Below are positions 62,038 through 64,000 of a stretch of DNA of 64,000 bases, one piece after another (the first letter of the stretch is position 1; each line of letters starts with the position of its first letter). Origin of the DNA: Ceratotherium simum simum. Its lineage: Eukaryota > Chordata > Mammalia > Perissodactyla > Rhinocerotidae. The position numbers and the translations under genes were made by a program. Location of the stretch: the NCBI RefSeq assembly GCF_000283155.1, contig NW_004454163.1, positions 5,410,923-5,474,922 of the forward strand, in the 5' to 3' direction. The notes under the pieces are model-generated. The model saw only the letters and a program-made list of their open reading frames with translations. It was not told the DNA's origin and ran no database searches.

Positions 62038-62896
62038 ATGAGGAGACAAAGGAATACATTCCAAATAAGGGAAAGGGACAAAACCTCAGAAAAAGAACTA
62101 AATGAAACAGAAATAAACAATCTACCTGACAAAAAGTTCAAACAAAGAGTCATAAGGCTGCTCACTGATCTTGGGAGAAGAACGGATGAACTCAGTGAGA
62201 ACTTTAGCAAACAATTGGAAAAATGAAAAAGAACCAATCAGAAATGAAGAACACAATACTGGAAATGAAAAATTCACTAGAGGGACTCAATAGCAGAGTA
62301 GACGATACAGAAAAATGGATCAGTGAGCTGAATGAAAGCCTAGAGGAAATCACCCAAGATAAAAGAAAAAATAATTAAAAAGAACGAGGACAGTCTAAGG
62401 GACATCTGGGACAACATCAACTGCATTAATGTCCGTGTTATAGGTGTCCCAGAAGGAGGAGAGAGAGACAAAGGGGCAGAGAATCTATTTGAAGAAACAA
62501 TAGCTGAAAACTTTCCTAACCTAAGAAAGGAAACAGACATCCAGGTACAGAAAGCACAGAGAGCACCAAGCAAGATAAACCCAAAGAGGCCCAGACCAAG
62601 ACACATTATAAATAAAATGTCAACAATTAAAGATAAAGAGAGAATCCTAAAAGCCTCAAGAGAAAGGCAACAAGTTACATACAAAGGAAACCACATAAGG
62701 CTATCAGCTGACCTCTCAGCAGAAACCTTACAGGCTAGAAGGGAGTGGCATGATATATTTAAAGTGCTGAAAGGAAAAAACCTACAGCCAAGAATACTCT
62801 ACCCAGCAAGGTTATCATTCAGAATGGAAGGAGAGATAAAGAGTTTCCCAGATGAGAAAAACTAAAGGAGATTATCACCAAGAAACCAACTTTACA
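62038..62896 (+). pseudogene. L1 ORF1, broken
   Basis: ORF1 normally encodes the L1 RNA-binding chaperone. The start ATG is at 62038. The N-terminal part is coiled-coil rich (RRTDELSENFSKQLEK at its end), and a TGA follows at about 62224. The middle (IRVIGVPEG-like words at 62420-62460) survives in another frame. The C-terminal domain is open again at 62617-62865, with LQPRILYPARLSFRMEGEIK. At least two disabling changes are visible. Confidence 0.88.
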
Positions 62897-63118
62897 GGGG
62901 GCCAGCCCAGTGGCATAGAGGTTAAGTGCATGTGCTCCACTTGGCAGCCCAGGGTTTGCAGGTTCAGAGCCTGGGCATGCACTGATGCACCGCTTATCAA
63001 GCCATGCTGTGGTGGCATCCCATATAAAGTAGAGGAAGATGGGCATGGATGTTAGCCCAGGGCCAATCTTCCTCAGCAAAAAGAGGAGGAATGGCATCAG
63101 ATGTTAGCTCTGGGCTAA

Positions 63119-63161
<43 letters not shown>
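62897..63161 (+). mobile_element. ERE SINE inserted in L1, with CA tail
   Basis: Head gggggccagcccagtggcat, middle aagccatgctgtggtggc, two gatgttagc blocks, then about 19 CA units. Perfect 17 bp target-site duplication aagaaaccaactttaca (62880-62896 and 63162-63178), within the end of L1 ORF1. Confidence 0.97.
63124..63160. repeat. (CA)n microsatellite in the ERE tail
   Basis: Uninterrupted CA units after aatctttca of the ERE. Confidence 0.95.
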
Positions 63162-63163
<2 letters not shown>

Positions 63164-64000
63164 GAAACCAACTTTACAAGAAATGCTAAAGGGACTTATT
63201 TAAGTGGGAAAGAGAAGACCACAAATAGGAATAAGAAAATTATCCAAAAAAAACCCCAAAAAGTCATATAATCACTGGTAAAGGCAACTATACAATAAAG
63301 GTAGCAGATCAACCACTTATGAAGCTAATATGAAGGTCAAAAGACAAAAGTACTAACATTAACTATTTCCATGATAAGAGGGTAACAGATACACACACAC
63401 AAAGAGGTGAGATATGATATCAAAAACATAAAATGTGGGAGGAGGGGAATAAAAGAGTAGATCTTTTAACAAGAGATCAAACTAGAGAGACCATCAACTT
63501 AATATAGATTGCTATATATGTGGGCTATTATATATGAACCTCATAGTAATCACAAGCCAGAAGGCTAAAATAAATACACAAAAAATTAAGAGAAACAAAC
63601 CCAAACATACCATTAAAGAAAGCCATCAAACAACAAGTGAAGAGAGCAAGAGAAGAGAAAAACAGAGAAGAACTACTTAAACACCCAGAAAAAAAGTAAC
63701 AAAATGGCAATAAGTACATACCTATCAATAGCTACTTTAAGTGTCAATGGACCAAATGCTCCAATTAAAAGACACAGGGTGGCTGATTGGATGAAAAAAC
63801 AAGACCTATAGATATGCTGCATACAAGAGACACACTTCAGACCTAAAGACACTCACAAACTGAAAGTGAAAGGATGGAAAAAGATACTCCATGCAAATGG
63901 CAATGAAAGGAAAGCTGGGGTAGCAATACTCATATCAGACAAAATAGACATTAAAACAAAAACTGTAACAAGAGACAAAGAAGGGCACTACATAATGATA
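63162..64000 (+). mobile_element. L1 continuation: spacer and start of ORF2, cut by window edge
   Basis: Continuation of the L1 of 60483 after the ERE. The spacer is followed by an ORF2 start ATG at 63704 (MAISTYLSIATLSVNG). An in-frame TAG comes at codon 36, after KKQDL. Endonuclease words continue to the window edge (tcatatcagacaaaatagac). Confidence 0.9.

Larger units (their letters stand above)
38229..64000 (-). other. NOL4: NOL4 intron, upstream side, running off the right edge
   Basis: Sequence upstream of the acidic NOL4 exon. No preceding NOL4 exon was recognised, so this is one intron of at least 25.8 kb. Repeat load rises to the right. The last 11 kb are nearly all L1, in plus orientation, which is antisense to NOL4. 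Confidence 0.75.

Noticed and set aside
61025..62059. Many overlapping ORFs on both strands, up to 129 codons
   Set aside because: They lie in the GC-rich L1 5' UTR where stop codons are rare; none resembles a protein.

Overview
The window is mammalian nuclear DNA, almost certainly from an odd-toed ungulate (horse, donkey, zebra or a relative). The evidence is at least 13 copies of the ERE family of tRNA-derived SINEs, the equine repetitive elements of Perissodactyla, on both strands and mostly with clear target-site duplications. No bacterial-style gene, operon, CRISPR array or tRNA/rRNA gene is visible.

The only gene I can support is NOL4 (nucleolar protein 4, human 18q12), transcribed from the minus strand. 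Three internal coding exons were found: 38228-38049, 37325-37134 and 19942-19829. Their lengths (180, 192 and 114 bp) are all multiples of three, all are in phase 0 with GT/AG borders, and they join into one uninterrupted reading frame in family order. The acidic exon is followed by the conserved block ending in a basic nuclear-localisation cluster, then a short exon with the continuation of the conserved region. The remaining 5' exons lie beyond base 64000 and the 3' exons before base 1. The window is therefore about 99 percent NOL4 intron.

Layout: 1-19828 is intron with scattered EREs, ancient MIR elements and a MaLR retroelement (internal part plus MLT1A-like LTR, about 5235-6573). 19943-37133 is a 17 kb intron with old L1 and MIR pieces and five EREs. 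37326-38048 is a short intron. From 38229 to the end lies a long upstream intron that becomes progressively richer in repeats: L1 3' ends at 40.6-41.7 and 48.0-48.9 kb, a decayed hAT transposase at 43.7-46.0 kb carrying later MER5A and MST insertions, a candidate LTR near 47 kb, and from 52.8 kb to the right edge an almost unbroken stack of L1 copies. In that stack a partial L1 (59.1-60.48 kb) is cut by an L1 with its 5' UTR intact (60.48-64+ kb), which is itself cut by an ERE.

I did not find a previously undescribed biological system. The points most worth checking are an ERE inserted 55 bases from a NOL4 splice acceptor, a microsatellite serving as the polypyrimidine tract of another NOL4 exon, two unidentified minus-strand protein-like remnants (8.7 and 16 kb), a local diverged duplication near 31-32 kb, and several repeat-poor stretches that may be regulatory.
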